Below, piece after piece: positions 8,821 through 17,341 of a DNA stretch of 64,000 nucleotides. A program made the position numbers and the translations under genes. Source of the stretch: TK10-74A sp965217625 (GTDB taxonomy: Bacteria; Chloroflexota; Dehalococcoidia; Bin125); the NCBI GenBank assembly GCA_965217625.1, contig OZ244557.1, forward strand, positions 1,364,001 to 1,428,000, in the 5' to 3' direction. The notes under the pieces were generated by a model. That model made no database searches. It was not told the origin of the DNA and saw only the letters and a list, made by a program, of their open reading frames with translations. Position 1 is the stretch's first letter, and each line of letters opens with the position of its first letter.

Positions 8821-9732
8821 ATGACGGCATCGGGTCCGGCCCCGCGCTCCTCGGCCGTCGCGCGGATTGGCCTGTGGAGCGCGCGACACCGCCGGATCGT
8901 GCTTGCCGGCTGGCTGGCCGTCGTTGCCGTCGCGATCGGCGTTTGCTCCAGCGTCCAGCCGGACACCGACGTCGACGAGGAGACGGCCGGGGGAGGCGAC
9001 ACCGATCGGGCGACGGCGCTGATCGAGGAGCGCTTTCCGGTCGACGAAGGCGAGGTGGAAGGCACGGCCCAGGAGACCGTCTTCTTCTCCCACCCCGCGC
9101 TGCGGGTGACAGACCCCGCATACCGCCAGGGCGTCGAGGGCCTGATGGACGAGCTCGCCGCGCTGCGCATCGCGGAGCGCGTGACGATCGGCGGCACCGC
9201 CGTGACCAACAGCACGCGCATCGTGCGGGAGACCACCACCCACGACGAGCTCGGACTCGCGCGCGAGGCGTCGCCGTTCGTCGCGGCGAACGCGACCGGC
9301 GGGGACGTGACGTTCGCGCGGGTCCAGATCGACGCGACGGCCGTCGACGGCGTGGACCAGGTCGACAACATCCTCGTCGTCACCGATCTGGTCGCGGAGG
9401 TGAACGGGCGGGGTGGCTTCGAGGTCCTGATCGGCGGCGTGGCGTCGCTCACTCAGCAATTGACCGAGATCGACAACGAGGACCTCGCCCGCGCCAGCCT
9501 GATCACCCGGCCGATCACCTTCGCCATCCGGATCCTTGCCTTCGGTGCCGTCCTCGCGGCCGGCGTGCCGCTCGCGCTCGCCTTCGGTTCGATCGCGATG
9601 GCGATCGCGGTGATCGCGTTGGTCAGCCAGGTGTTCCCGCAGAGCAGTGTCTTCGAGCAGATGGGGATAGGATGCGCGGTGCGGGCGCGTGGGAAGCCAC
9701 GCGCGGCGCACGAGAACGGAGGGCCGCCGTGA
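8821..9732 (+). pseudogene. MMPL/RND-type transporter, truncated
   Basis: The ATG at 8821 follows GGAGG. The protein begins like MMPL-family efflux or lipid transporters, with one transmembrane segment near residues 20-43 (IVLAGWLAVVAVAIGV). A large extracytoplasmic domain with GDTDRATALIEERFPVDEGE follows, then the first of the usual helical bundle near residues 235-270. Family members exceed 700 residues, but this copy switches at about codon 277 into the upstream flank of the duplicated hydratase segment and ends after 303 codons. Most of the membrane domain is lost. Confidence 0.75.
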
Positions 9733-10503
9733 CCAAGGAACTCATCATCGAGGACGGGCCGATCACGCGGCTCACGATCAATCGGCCGGAACGGCACAAC
9801 GCGATCAACACGGAGGTCGGCGACGCGATGATCGATGTCGTGACGCGCGTGGGTCGCGACCCGACTGTCCAGGTGCTGATCCTGGGCGGCACTGGGAAGT
9901 CGTTCAGCTCGGGCGACGACAGGACGGACGAGCGCACCATGTCCGCCCCGCACAGCGCGCCGTTCAATCAGGGACGGTATCCCTACCACCAGCTGCAAAC
10001 CCTGTTGCGGCGTATCCCGCAACCCGTGATCGCCGAGGTGCACGGCTACTGCATGGGGTCCGGCTTCGACCTCATGCTCGCCTCCGACTTCGCGATCGCC
10101 GACCCCGACTCCCAACTAAGACTGGTGATCACCGCAACGGCCTTCCTGCCCAAGTACGTGGGGCTGAAGCACGCCTGGCGGCTGATCCTCGACGACGGCT
10201 TTACCTCGGCGCAGGAAGCCGCGGACCTGGGCCTGATCACGAAAGTCGCGGCGCCGGGCGCGCTCGCGGAAGAGGTCAGCGCGCTGGCGGAGCGCCTCGC
10301 CGAGATCGGCCGCACCCGTCACGGCTTCCTCGGCGTCCTCAAGGAGTCGCTCAACCGCTCCTTCCTTCCCGCGCTGGACGATGACCTGCGCATGCAACTG
10401 ATCGGCAGCCGCATGAGGGATCTCTACCAGCTGCATCCACCCGCGGACGCCTAGGGGCGACGTCCGCGCTGCCGCTGACCGGATCAGTCGTCGTCGACCT
10501 CAG
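9649..10503. repeat. Copy 1 of an 855-bp duplicated segment
   Basis: This segment recurs in inverted orientation at 32165-33019 with only scattered substitutions. It holds a complete enoyl-CoA hydratase gene, about 80 bp upstream and 49 bp downstream. On the left it starts inside the MMPL gene. On the right it ends a few codons into what, in copy 2, is a CaiB-type gene, and is joined here to a dehydrogenase fragment. No terminal inverted repeats or target duplication are visible. Confidence 0.85.
9729..10454 (+). CDS. Enoyl-CoA hydratase/isomerase family protein, copy 1
   Basis: A 241-residue crotonase-fold enzyme. The GTG at 9729 is chosen because GGAGGG lies seven bases upstream and the protein then opens with the family-like VTKELIIEDGPITRLTINRP; earlier in-frame starts read through unrelated DNA. 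The oxyanion-hole segments GGTGKSFSSGDD (near 57-68) and VHGYCMGSGFDLMLASDF (near 103-120) are present. It is nearly identical to the copy at 32214-32939; among a few differences, Leu replaces Phe in the SQxRLV stretch. The substrate is unknown. Confidence 0.9.
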   Translation: MTKELIIEDGPITRLTINRPERHNAINTEVGDAMIDVVTRVGRDPTVQVLILGGTGKSFSSGDDRTDERTMSAPHSAPFNQGRYPYHQLQTLLRRIPQPVIAEVHGYCMGSGFDLMLASDFAIADPDSQLRLVITATAFLPKYVGLKHAWRLILDDGFTSAQEAADLGLITKVAAPGALAEEVSALAERLAEIGRTRHGFLGVLKESLNRSFLPALDDDLRMQLIGSRMRDLYQLHPPADA

Positions 10504-10507
10504 GGCG

Positions 10508-10645
10508 ATGGAGCACGTGATCGTGTCACCCCACAACTCGGCCGCGTCCCAAGGCAACGAGGGGCGCGCCTTCGCGATATTCACCGCGAACCTCGCCCGC
10601 TGGCTGCGCGGCCAGGCCCTGGAGCAAGAGGTCGGCGAGCGCTGA
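10508..10645 (+). pseudogene. C-terminal fragment of a D-isomer-specific 2-hydroxyacid dehydrogenase
   Basis: The codons from ATG at 10508 read MEHVIVSPHNSAASQGNEG, then FTANLARWLRGQALEQEVG and a stop. This is the terminal part of the 2-hydroxyacid dehydrogenase NAD domain, whose catalytic His lies in the S/T-P-H motif. The fragment is fused to the right edge of the duplicated segment. The first four-fifths of the gene are absent. Confidence 0.6.
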
Positions 10646-10710
10646 GCGGTGGGGTGGGCCCCCATCGCGGGGGGCCGGCCGCGGGGCGCGGGGGGTGTCC
10701 CCGCAGCCCC

Positions 10711-11508
10711 CTACCTCCCTTGGAACTCCCCCACCCGACGCTCGTTCGTCGCCCGCACCCCCTCGCCGAAGTCCTGGGTCCGCCGCAGCCAGTCCTGCGC
10801 CACCTGCTCGTGGTCCGTGGCCTCCCGGATCCGCGCCGCCAGCCCCTGCCGCATCGTCCGCCGGATCGACCGCACCGCCAGCGGCGCCGACGCCGCAATC
10901 TCCGCCGCGAACTCCATCGCCCGCGGGCGCAAGTCGTCCAGCGGGACCAGCTCGTCCACCATCCCCATCGCGTGCGCCTCCTCCCCCTTCACCCGCACCC
11001 CCGTGTACCGCATCCGCAACGCGTTCTGCTGCCCCACGATCGCCGGTAGCGACACCGTCAGCCCAAACCCGTGGTGAAAGCCCAGCCGCGCGAAATTCGC
11101 CGCGAAGCGCGCCGCCGGCGCCGCCACCCGGAAGTCCGCCGACAGCGCCAGGCCCAGCCCGCCCCCGATCGCCGCCCCCTGCACCGCCGCCACCACCGGC
11201 AGCTCGGTGTCGTCCAGGCGCACCGCCTCGTAGTAGAGGTGGCGGCGGCCCCGCTTCCCGCCCGGCGGCGGCGGCTCGCCCTCCGCCGCCGGCCCGCCCA
11301 GCTGCGCCCCCGCGCAGAACGACCGCCCCTCCGACGCCAGCACGATCACCCGGGTGTCCGTCTCCCGGTCCAGCGCCTCGTAGGCGTCCGCCAGCGGCGC
11401 GATCATCTCCAGACTGAAGAAGTTGTGCGGCGGGCGCTGCACCTCCACCAGCGCGATCGGCCCGTCCAGCTCCCCCCCGATCTCCGGGAACTCTCCGAAT
11501 GCGGTCAT
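10711..11508 (-). CDS. Enoyl-CoA hydratase/isomerase family protein
   Basis: A 265-residue crotonase-family protein. Residues 25-40 read VQRPPHNFFSLEMI in place of the usual N-R-P-x-x-x-N-A. The oxyanion segments are ASEGRSFCAGAQL (near 58-70) and VQGAAIGGGLGLALSADFR (near 107-125). The C-terminus GVRATNERRVGEFQGR is typical of the family. It sits divergently from the next hydratase gene with a gap of about 114 bp, so both may be driven from the same intergenic region. The exact reaction cannot be assigned. Confidence 0.88.
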   Translation of the reverse strand: MTAFGEFPEIGGELDGPIALVEVQRPPHNFFSLEMIAPLADAYEALDRETDTRVIVLASEGRSFCAGAQLGGPAAEGEPPPPGGKRGRRHLYYEAVRLDDTELPVVAAVQGAAIGGGLGLALSADFRVAAPAARFAANFARLGFHHGFGLTVSLPAIVGQQNALRMRYTGVRVKGEEAHAMGMVDELVPLDDLRPRAMEFAAEIAASAPLAVRSIRRTMRQGLAARIREATDHEQVAQDWLRRTQDFGEGVRATNERRVGEFQGR

Positions 11509-11622
11509 GTTCGCCTCCTCCGGCGCGTCCGTGAGCGTAGTGGCTCCAAGCCGCAGCGGCCCGTATCATCCCGGGGCGCTCCCCAGCGCCGCGCCGCCAG
11601 AGATGCGGGAGGAGACCTCCCC

Positions 11623-12486
11623 GTGAGCTACCAACACCTGTCCTTCGACCGTCACGGCCCCGTGGCCGTCGTCACCCTCAACCGCCCCGAGAAGCTCAAC
11701 GCCCTCAACTTCGATCTCCAAGACGAGACGCGCGCCGCCTGCGCCGAAGTCGACGCCGACGACGACCTGCGCGTCATGGTCGTCACCGGCGCCGGCCGCG
11801 GCTTCTGCTCCGGCTCCGACCAAACCGCCGGCGGCGCCGCTCAAAAGCGCGACGCGCCCCAGAACGAGCGCTTCGACGAGTTCGCGCGGCTTCGACGGCA
11901 AGCCGGCCCGGACGACGTCCCGCCCCAGAACGAGCGCCTCGACGAGTTCGGCTGGGTCGGCCGCCAGGCCAAGGCCTTCTACGACCTCACCAAGCCCACC
12001 ATCGCCGCCGTCAACGGCGTCGCCGTCGGCGCCGGCATGAGCCTCGCCCTCGCCTGCGACATGCGCATCGGCTCGGAGAACGCCCGCTTCAAGACCGTCT
12101 TCATCGAGCGCTCCCTCTCGCCCGACTCCGGCATGTCCTTCTTCCTCCCCCGCATCGTCGGCTACTCCCGCGCCGCCGACCTCATCTTCACCAGCCGCGC
12201 CGTCGACGCCCCAGAGGCCCACGCCATCGGCCTGCTCGACCGCCTCGTCGCCGCCGACGCGCTCCTGCCCGCCGCCCTGGAGTTGGCCAACCAGATCGCC
12301 GTCTGGCCCCCCGTCGCCATGCGCTCCGCCAAGCGCGTGCTGCAGAAGAACCTGCAGCTCAACCTCCATGACGCCCTGATCAACGAAACCGCCGGCCTCA
12401 ACTTCGCCAACCGCGCCCCGCACGACGTGAAAGAGTCGCGCGACTCCTTCCTGGAGAAGCGCGCTCCCGAGTTCACCGGCCGCTAG
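11623..12486 (+). CDS. Enoyl-CoA hydratase/isomerase family protein with internal duplication
   Basis: A 287-residue crotonase. The GTG at 11623 is preceded by GGAGG, and the protein starts VSYQHLSFDRHGPVAVVTLN. Oxyanion-hole segments are GAGRGFCSGSD (near 60-70) and VNGVAVGAGMSLALACDMR (near 130-148). The ending EKRAPEFTGR is standard for the family. A 22-codon stretch starting PQNERFDEF is repeated at once as PQNERLDEF, a 66-bp tandem duplication in the mobile lid region that follows the first oxyanion loop. The gene lies 30 bp before a CoA-transferase gene on the same strand, so both probably act on the same acyl-CoA series. Confidence 0.9.
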   Translation: MSYQHLSFDRHGPVAVVTLNRPEKLNALNFDLQDETRAACAEVDADDDLRVMVVTGAGRGFCSGSDQTAGGAAQKRDAPQNERFDEFARLRRQAGPDDVPPQNERLDEFGWVGRQAKAFYDLTKPTIAAVNGVAVGAGMSLALACDMRIGSENARFKTVFIERSLSPDSGMSFFLPRIVGYSRAADLIFTSRAVDAPEAHAIGLLDRLVAADALLPAALELANQIAVWPPVAMRSAKRVLQKNLQLNLHDALINETAGLNFANRAPHDVKESRDSFLEKRAPEFTGR

Positions 12487-12516
12487 CCGCCCCACTTGGG
12501 AGGGTGCATCCCAGCC

Positions 12517-14958
12517 ATGCCCGCCGCCTTCGACGACCTGCGCGTGCTGGACCTGTCCGACCGCCTCTCGGGGGCGTATAGCGCGCGCCTGTTCGGCGAC
12601 TTCGGCGCCGATGTGCTGCTCATCGAGCCGCCGGAGGGGCACGCGTTGCGGCGCGAGCCCCCCTTTGCCGAGGGGGCATCGGGGCCGGAGGCGTCCCTGC
12701 TCCACGCCTATGTCAACGCCAACAAACGCTCGCTGACGGTGCGCGAACCTCGGCAGATCGCGCAGCACGTCGCCGCCGCCGACCTGATCGTGACGACCGC
12801 GGCGCCCCTGCCCGGCGCGCTGCGCGCCGCGCTCGACGCGAAGCGCCCCGACGCCGTCCATCTGTCGGTGACCCCGTTCGGCCTCGACGGACCGTTGACG
12901 GGCGCGGCCGGGAACAACCTCACCGCCTGCGCCATGAGCGGTTGGGCCGACATCTGCGGCGACGCGGGCGAGCCGCCGCTCCAGCTGCCGCCGCACTCCT
13001 CCGACTACATCGCGGGGGTGTCGGCGTTCGTCGGGGCGGCCGGGGCGCTCCTGCGGCGGCGGGCGTCCGGCAAGGGCGCGCTGGTCGACGCGGGCGAGGC
13101 GGAAGCGGCGATCGTCACGACGATCCCCTGGTCGCTCGCGGCGGTGTACGAGGGGCCCGGGGGCTACGCGCAGGCCGTTCACACCCATCACCGCGACCAC
13201 GGGTTCTACCGCGCGGCCGACGGGGAGATCCTGATCGGCCTGGGTCCGGGACCGTTCTGGATCGACGCGATGCACGTGCTCGACCTGCCCGAGCTCGCCG
13301 ACGACCGCTTCGCCGACCCGCTGGTCCGCCCCGCGCACGTCGACGAGTTCCGGCCGCGTATCGAGGAGCGCGTCGCGCAGCTCCCCCGGTTCGACGTGTT
13401 CGAGACGCTGTCGTCCGTGCGCTCTCGGTCCGGCGTGGTGGAGACGATGTCGGACCTGTTGGCCGATCGCCAGCTGAGATCGCGCGGGTACTTCGTCGAG
13501 ACGGAGGTCGCCGGCGGGACGGCGCGAGTGCCGGGCGCGCCGGCCAAGCTGGGCGCGACCCCGTGGGCGGCGCGACGCGGGGCCCCCCGGCTCAGCGATG
13601 CGGCCGCAGCGGCATGGTCGGATCCACGGCCGCCGTCGCCGGCCCCTGGCGCCGTCGATGCGGCGCCGGTCGAGGCGCCGCTCTCGGGCGTGCGGGTGCT
13701 GACGTTCACGCAGGCGTGGACGGGCCCGCTCGGCACGGAGCTGCTGGCCCTGCTGGGGGCCGACGTGGTCCAGATCGAGGCGCGATCCCGTCCCGACGTT
13801 TGGCGCACCTACGCCGGAACGTCCTTCGCCAGTGAGTCCGGCGGCTACCGCGCCGACATCCCCGCCGGCATCGCCGACCCCGGCCGCCGCCAGCGCGCTT
13901 GGAACACGATGGGCCTCTACAACGGCACCAACCTGCACAAGCGCGCCATCACCCTCGACATGCGCGACCCACGCGGAGCGGACCTCTTTTGGCGCCTCGT
14001 CCCCCGCTTCGATGTCGTGGCGGAGAACTTCCGGCCCGACGTCATGTCCAATTGGGGCGTCACCTTCGAGGCGCTGCGCGCCGCGCGCCCCGACGTGATC
14101 TTCGCGTCGCTGTCGGGGTACGGCGCCACCGGGCCGTACGCGTCGTTCGCGGCCAACGGGGAGTCGATCGAGCCGATGTCCGGGTTTGCGTCGTTGCACG
14201 GGTACCTCGGGGGGCCGCCACAAAATAGCGGCGGGCTGCTGCCGGACCCCGTCGGCGGGATGTACCTGGCGACCGCGATCCTGGCAGCCCTCCATCACCG
14301 TGCGCGCAGCGGCGAGGGCCAGCAGATCGACATCTCCATGGTGGAGGCGATGACCGCCCACTTCGGCGACGCGGTGCTGGAGCATGCCCTGAACGGCGTC
14401 GTGCGTGGGCCATCGGGAAACCGCCACCCGCGCGTGGCGCCGCACGGCGTGTACCCGGCGCGAGACGGCCGCTGGATCGCCATCGCCGCCGAGACCGACG
14501 ACGCCTGGCGGGCCCTGGCCGGTCAGCTCGGACGGCCTCAGCTGGCCGGCGACCCGCGCTTCGCCTCGGCCGCCGCCCGCAAGGAGCACGAAGACGAGCT
14601 CGATGCGGCCATCGCGATCTGGAGCGGGGAGCAGGACGCCGACGATGCCGCCGGGGCCCTGCGGGGTCTGGGCTGCGCGGCGGCCCCGGTCGCCCGGTTG
14701 GCGGAGGTCGTGGAGTCGCCGCATCCGCACTTCGTCGAGCGGGGGTTCATGGCGGAGGTCGCGCACCCAGAGGCGGGGAGCCACCCGTTGGCGATCGCCC
14801 CGTGGAAGTTCTCGGGCCGCTCCGTGGCCAACGTGCGCCCCTCGCCCTGCATGGGCGAGCACAGCTTCGAGGTGTTGCACGAGGAGTTTGGGCTGAGCGA
14901 GTCGGAGTACAACGCCCTGGTCGAGGCGGGCGTCACCGGCGACATGCCCCCGGACTAG
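12517..14958 (+). CDS. Double-domain CaiB/BaiF family CoA-transferase
   Basis: Family III CoA-transferases move CoA between carboxylic acids. This protein has about 813 residues, roughly twice a standard member, with two CaiB-like domains in tandem. The first, from FDDLRVLDLSDRLSGAYSAR to about residue 370, contains SSDYIAGVSAF at the catalytic Asp position. The second starts at SGVRVLTFTQAWTGPLGTEL (near 390) and contains HKRAITLDMRDPRG and GGLLPDPVGGMYLATAIL, the family Asp site. The ATG at 12517 is preferred, although the best ribosome-binding sequence (GGAGGG) is 13 bases away. It probably forms an operon with the preceding hydratase. Fused dimer-like members are known in this family; the substrate is unknown. 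Confidence 0.9.
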   Translation: MPAAFDDLRVLDLSDRLSGAYSARLFGDFGADVLLIEPPEGHALRREPPFAEGASGPEASLLHAYVNANKRSLTVREPRQIAQHVAAADLIVTTAAPLPGALRAALDAKRPDAVHLSVTPFGLDGPLTGAAGNNLTACAMSGWADICGDAGEPPLQLPPHSSDYIAGVSAFVGAAGALLRRRASGKGALVDAGEAEAAIVTTIPWSLAAVYEGPGGYAQAVHTHHRDHGFYRAADGEILIGLGPGPFWIDAMHVLDLPELADDRFADPLVRPAHVDEFRPRIEERVAQLPRFDVFETLSSVRSRSGVVETMSDLLADRQLRSRGYFVETEVAGGTARVPGAPAKLGATPWAARRGAPRLSDAAAAAWSDPRPPSPAPGAVDAAPVEAPLSGVRVLTFTQAWTGPLGTELLALLGADVVQIEARSRPDVWRTYAGTSFASESGGYRADIPAGIADPGRRQRAWNTMGLYNGTNLHKRAITLDMRDPRGADLFWRLVPRFDVVAENFRPDVMSNWGVTFEALRAARPDVIFASLSGYGATGPYASFAANGESIEPMSGFASLHGYLGGPPQNSGGLLPDPVGGMYLATAILAALHHRARSGEGQQIDISMVEAMTAHFGDAVLEHALNGVVRGPSGNRHPRVAPHGVYPARDGRWIAIAAETDDAWRALAGQLGRPQLAGDPRFASAAARKEHEDELDAAIAIWSGEQDADDAAGALRGLGCAAAPVARLAEVVESPHPHFVERGFMAEVAHPEAGSHPLAIAPWKFSGRSVANVRPSPCMGEHSFEVLHEEFGLSESEYNALVEAGVTGDMPPD

Positions 14959-15084
14959 CCCGCACCCCCCGCGCTCGTGCGCCCCGCGATCCCGGTCCTC
15001 CCGAGAGCTGGTCACGAACCCCGACGCGCGGCGCCGGGAGGGTGAGCATGGGCGCGGCCTTCGGTCCCGCGCTCACCCGACACC

Positions 15085-15238
15085 CCTCGCGACGCCGCCC
15101 GATCGCAAATCGAGCGAGCGACGCGAGCGCGAGAACACCCAGCGCCGCCGCCAGTGCGAACGTCCACACCGCCGGCCCGTCGCTGCCCAGCCCGCCACCG
15201 CCGGTGGCGGGCAGCGCGGTGACGACGCTGGACGATGC
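15085..15238 (-). pseudogene. LPXTG-like C-terminal anchor fragment of a surface protein
   Basis: The reverse strand reads VVTALPATGGGGLGSDG, then a hydrophobic segment TFALAAALGVLALASL and a basic end RFAIGRRRE. This is the three-part layout of a sorting or anchor signal (LPxTG-like motif, membrane span, positive tail). No ectodomain gene precedes it: the sequence upstream belongs to a nuclease fragment. It is the detached tail of a surface protein. Confidence 0.45.
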
Positions 15239-15450
15239 ACGGAGAGACCGTGGGATTCCAGGTGGGCGAGGTAGGCCGCCTCGTGGCGGAATCCGCGTTC
15301 CTGCAACACCTCCAGGGCCGGGTCCTGCCAGCTCGGTGCTGGGAGGAGGCCGTGTGCGCGGGCGGGATCGAGACCCGTCAGCTGCCGGCAGCCGAGATGG
15401 TTGGCAAGGTCTGTTGCGGAGAGGCGGATGCGACCGTCGACCAACCGCAT
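15239..15450 (-). pseudogene. N-terminal fragment of a TM0106-family RecB-like nuclease
   Basis: The ATG at 15450 begins MRLVDGRIRLSATDLANHLG, then DPALEVLQERGFRHEAAYLA. This matches the N-terminus of TM0106-type RecB-fold nucleases, in which a Cys-x-x-x-T element normally follows (here CRQLT). After about 70 codons it breaks into the anchor fragment above. The nuclease and helicase-like parts are gone. Confidence 0.55.
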
Positions 15451-15489
15451 GTCGTTCCGTCCTGAATCCCACGGGCTCGCACCGTGGCG

Positions 15490-16299
15490 AACCGAAGATA
15501 TCGTCGTGAACGGCACTGCGGGTGGGTACCACCACATCACGGACGTACGCCAGCGAGGGACGCGCCCAATTGAGTGGGTATCTCGCACTCGGGTGTGAGA
15601 GCGCAGCGATGTGGACTGGCCGTCCTTCGATCTCTGCGGGGACTTGTGTCTCTGTGATCGCCTGCCAGGAATCGAATGATGGCCTGATCCACTTGGCGAC
15701 GCCCTTGCCCTGCAGCACGAGCACGGTGGGTTCGAGGATGCGGAGCGTCTCGCGGAAGTGGCGCAGACAGCGCGTACGCATCTCGCTCGTCGAGCGGCCG
15801 GTCGTGGTGCCTGGGGGCACGGCGCTGCAGAGCAAGACAGTGACGAGTGCGAAGGCATCGAACAGGTGAAACGCCCGATCGCCGTCCGCAGCCAACCATT
15901 CGCTGGCCGGAGGCCCTGTCAACTCCAGTCCAAACAGCAGCCGCAGGGCCATCGTCGTCCCCCGCATGTGAGGATTCCTGGCTGAGAAGCCTTCGCGAAG
16001 GCCGCTCTTGCCATAAACCATCCGTCGCGATCGACCATGGAGACGTGCGCAGGCGGGTGCCCGTACTCCTGATCGATCACCGCGATTCGTCAGGGTGGAC
16101 CATCGAGCTGCAGGTCGTCGTGTCGCCCAACGTGCGGGAGCTGGCCTTCGAAGACTTCCAGGCCCCTCAAGTGCGCGGATGTGTGACACACGTTCTGCTC
16201 GGTGCAACAGAACTTGTTTCCGTCGAGAACCGCCGCGCTCAAGTAGGCGTCGAGCCGCGCACCGCGAGCTTCACTGGCTTCAGGGTCGCTGCTGATCAC
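15490..16299 (-). pseudogene. Uracil-DNA glycosylase superfamily-like gene, broken
   Basis: From a GTG at 16299 the reverse strand encodes LDAYLSAAVLDGNKF, then FEGQLPHVGRHDDLQLDGPP. An in-frame TGA (16090-16092) interrupts it. The same frame goes on with RIAVIDQEYGHPPAHVSM, then a frameshift leads to ARNPHMRGTTMALRLLFGLE, VLLCSAVPPGTTTGR, LEPTVLVLQGKGVAKWI and ALSHPSARYPLNWARPSLAYV. This order (an N-terminal GQEYG-like loop, then LxLQG and the H-P-S loop) fits a UDG-fold family. With one stop and one frameshift it is very likely inactive. Confidence 0.55.
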
Positions 16300-16366
16300 G
16301 GGCGCCCCCTCAGGCTTCCAAGTCTGTGAGGGATCTACTGCATCGCTTCGGCGGATGCAACCGCTG

Positions 16367-16392
16367 GTTGTGAGTTGCGCTAACCTCACGAC
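16367..16392. promoter_or_regulatory. Inverted repeat upstream of the DUF6884 gene
   Basis: GTTGTGAG, ten spacer bases, then CTCACGAC: arms of eight with one mismatch, centred about 38 bp before the ATG at 16418. It could be an operator for the small XRE regulator encoded in this island, but no other site here shares its sequence. Confidence 0.3.
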
Positions 16393-16417
16393 CCGGCGGG
16401 ATTCGTGGAGCACAAGG

Positions 16418-17341
16418 ATGGGTCGCTACGACGCGCTCCTCGGCTACCTCGACGCGTCGGAGCGCGACTCCGAAACGATGCGTCTCGACGAGATCGGGGC
16501 GCGCCTCGAGAGTCCCCTGCCGGCCAGCGCGCGAAAGTATCCGGCGTTCTGGAGCTCCGCCAATCACATCGGCCGGCTGCTTCGGTCCCGCGGGTGGGAC
16601 GCAACGCCTCGTCTCTCGGCGAGAGAAGTCGTGTTCGTTCGCGAACAACGCGGATCATCCGCTCTCTCGACGGGGTCGGATCCAGACGAATCGTCTGACC
16701 TCGTCCTTGTGGGCTGCGGAAAGGGGAAGCACTCGGGGCGCCACGCTGCGACGGATCGCTACTCTTCCGCGCTCTTCGGTGGGCGACGCGCGGAGGCCGA
16801 GGCGTTGGGGGCACCCTGGTTCATTCTCTCCGCCGAGCATGGGCTCCTCTCCCCGGAGATGAAGATCGACGCGTATGAGCGCTCCCTCGCAGACGCGTCC
16901 GCGCAGGAGAGACGTGAGTGGAGTGCGAGCGTGCTCGACGCGCTCGATCGCGTCGCCGGTCCGCTCGCTGGTCGGAACGTCCAGATCATGGCCGGTGCCG
17001 AGTACCGCGACGACGGCCTCGTCGAACGGCTGCGCGCGCGAGGGGCCAAGGTGAGCGAGTTGCTGAAGGGCGTGCCCCTCGGCGAGCAGCTTCGGTGGTT
17101 CAAGTCGCGGCACGGCGGGCGCACGGACACGTCTGCGGAGCCCGTGTCGACTCCAGGGACGCCGCCCGGAGACGTGACGACGATCGTCGAGCAGCTCACG
17201 AGGGAGTTTGCGAATGAGGCATGGGAGCGAGTCGAACGCCGCAAAGCCCCCGCCCTGGATGGGCGGGCATGCCGGAATGCCACGCGGCGGAATCCCTGCG
17301 AGCGCGCGGATGCGACGCTGTCACCTTCCGATACCTGTTGA
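16418..17341 (+). CDS. DUF7662/DUF6884 (YaaA-like) domain protein
   Basis: A 307-residue cytoplasmic protein. Residues 1-70 (YDALLGYLDASERDSE, then ARLESPLPASARKYPAFWS) match the small DUF7662 type. Residues 90-225 contain DLVLVGCGKGKHSGRHAATD, LGAPWFILSAEHGLLSPEM and IDAYERSL, the DUF6884 signature related to YaaA (the S-A-x-x-G-L and P-Y motifs). The ATG at 16418 follows GTGGAG. The last 30 codons overlap the next gene and look less conserved, so the true end or a frameshift is uncertain. The exact function is unknown. The setting, with an EndoIII-like gene and a regulator, hints at DNA damage or defence. Confidence 0.6.
   Translation: MGRYDALLGYLDASERDSETMRLDEIGARLESPLPASARKYPAFWSSANHIGRLLRSRGWDATPRLSAREVVFVREQRGSSALSTGSDPDESSDLVLVGCGKGKHSGRHAATDRYSSALFGGRRAEAEALGAPWFILSAEHGLLSPEMKIDAYERSLADASAQERREWSASVLDALDRVAGPLAGRNVQIMAGAEYRDDGLVERLRARGAKVSELLKGVPLGEQLRWFKSRHGGRTDTSAEPVSTPGTPPGDVTTIVEQLTREFANEAWERVERRKAPALDGRACRNATRRNPCERADATLSPSDTC

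Noticed and set aside
11566..15015. 1149-codon reverse frame
   Set aside because: Antisense of the hydratase and the double CoA-transferase; low-complexity Arg/Gly/Asp-rich, with no domain.
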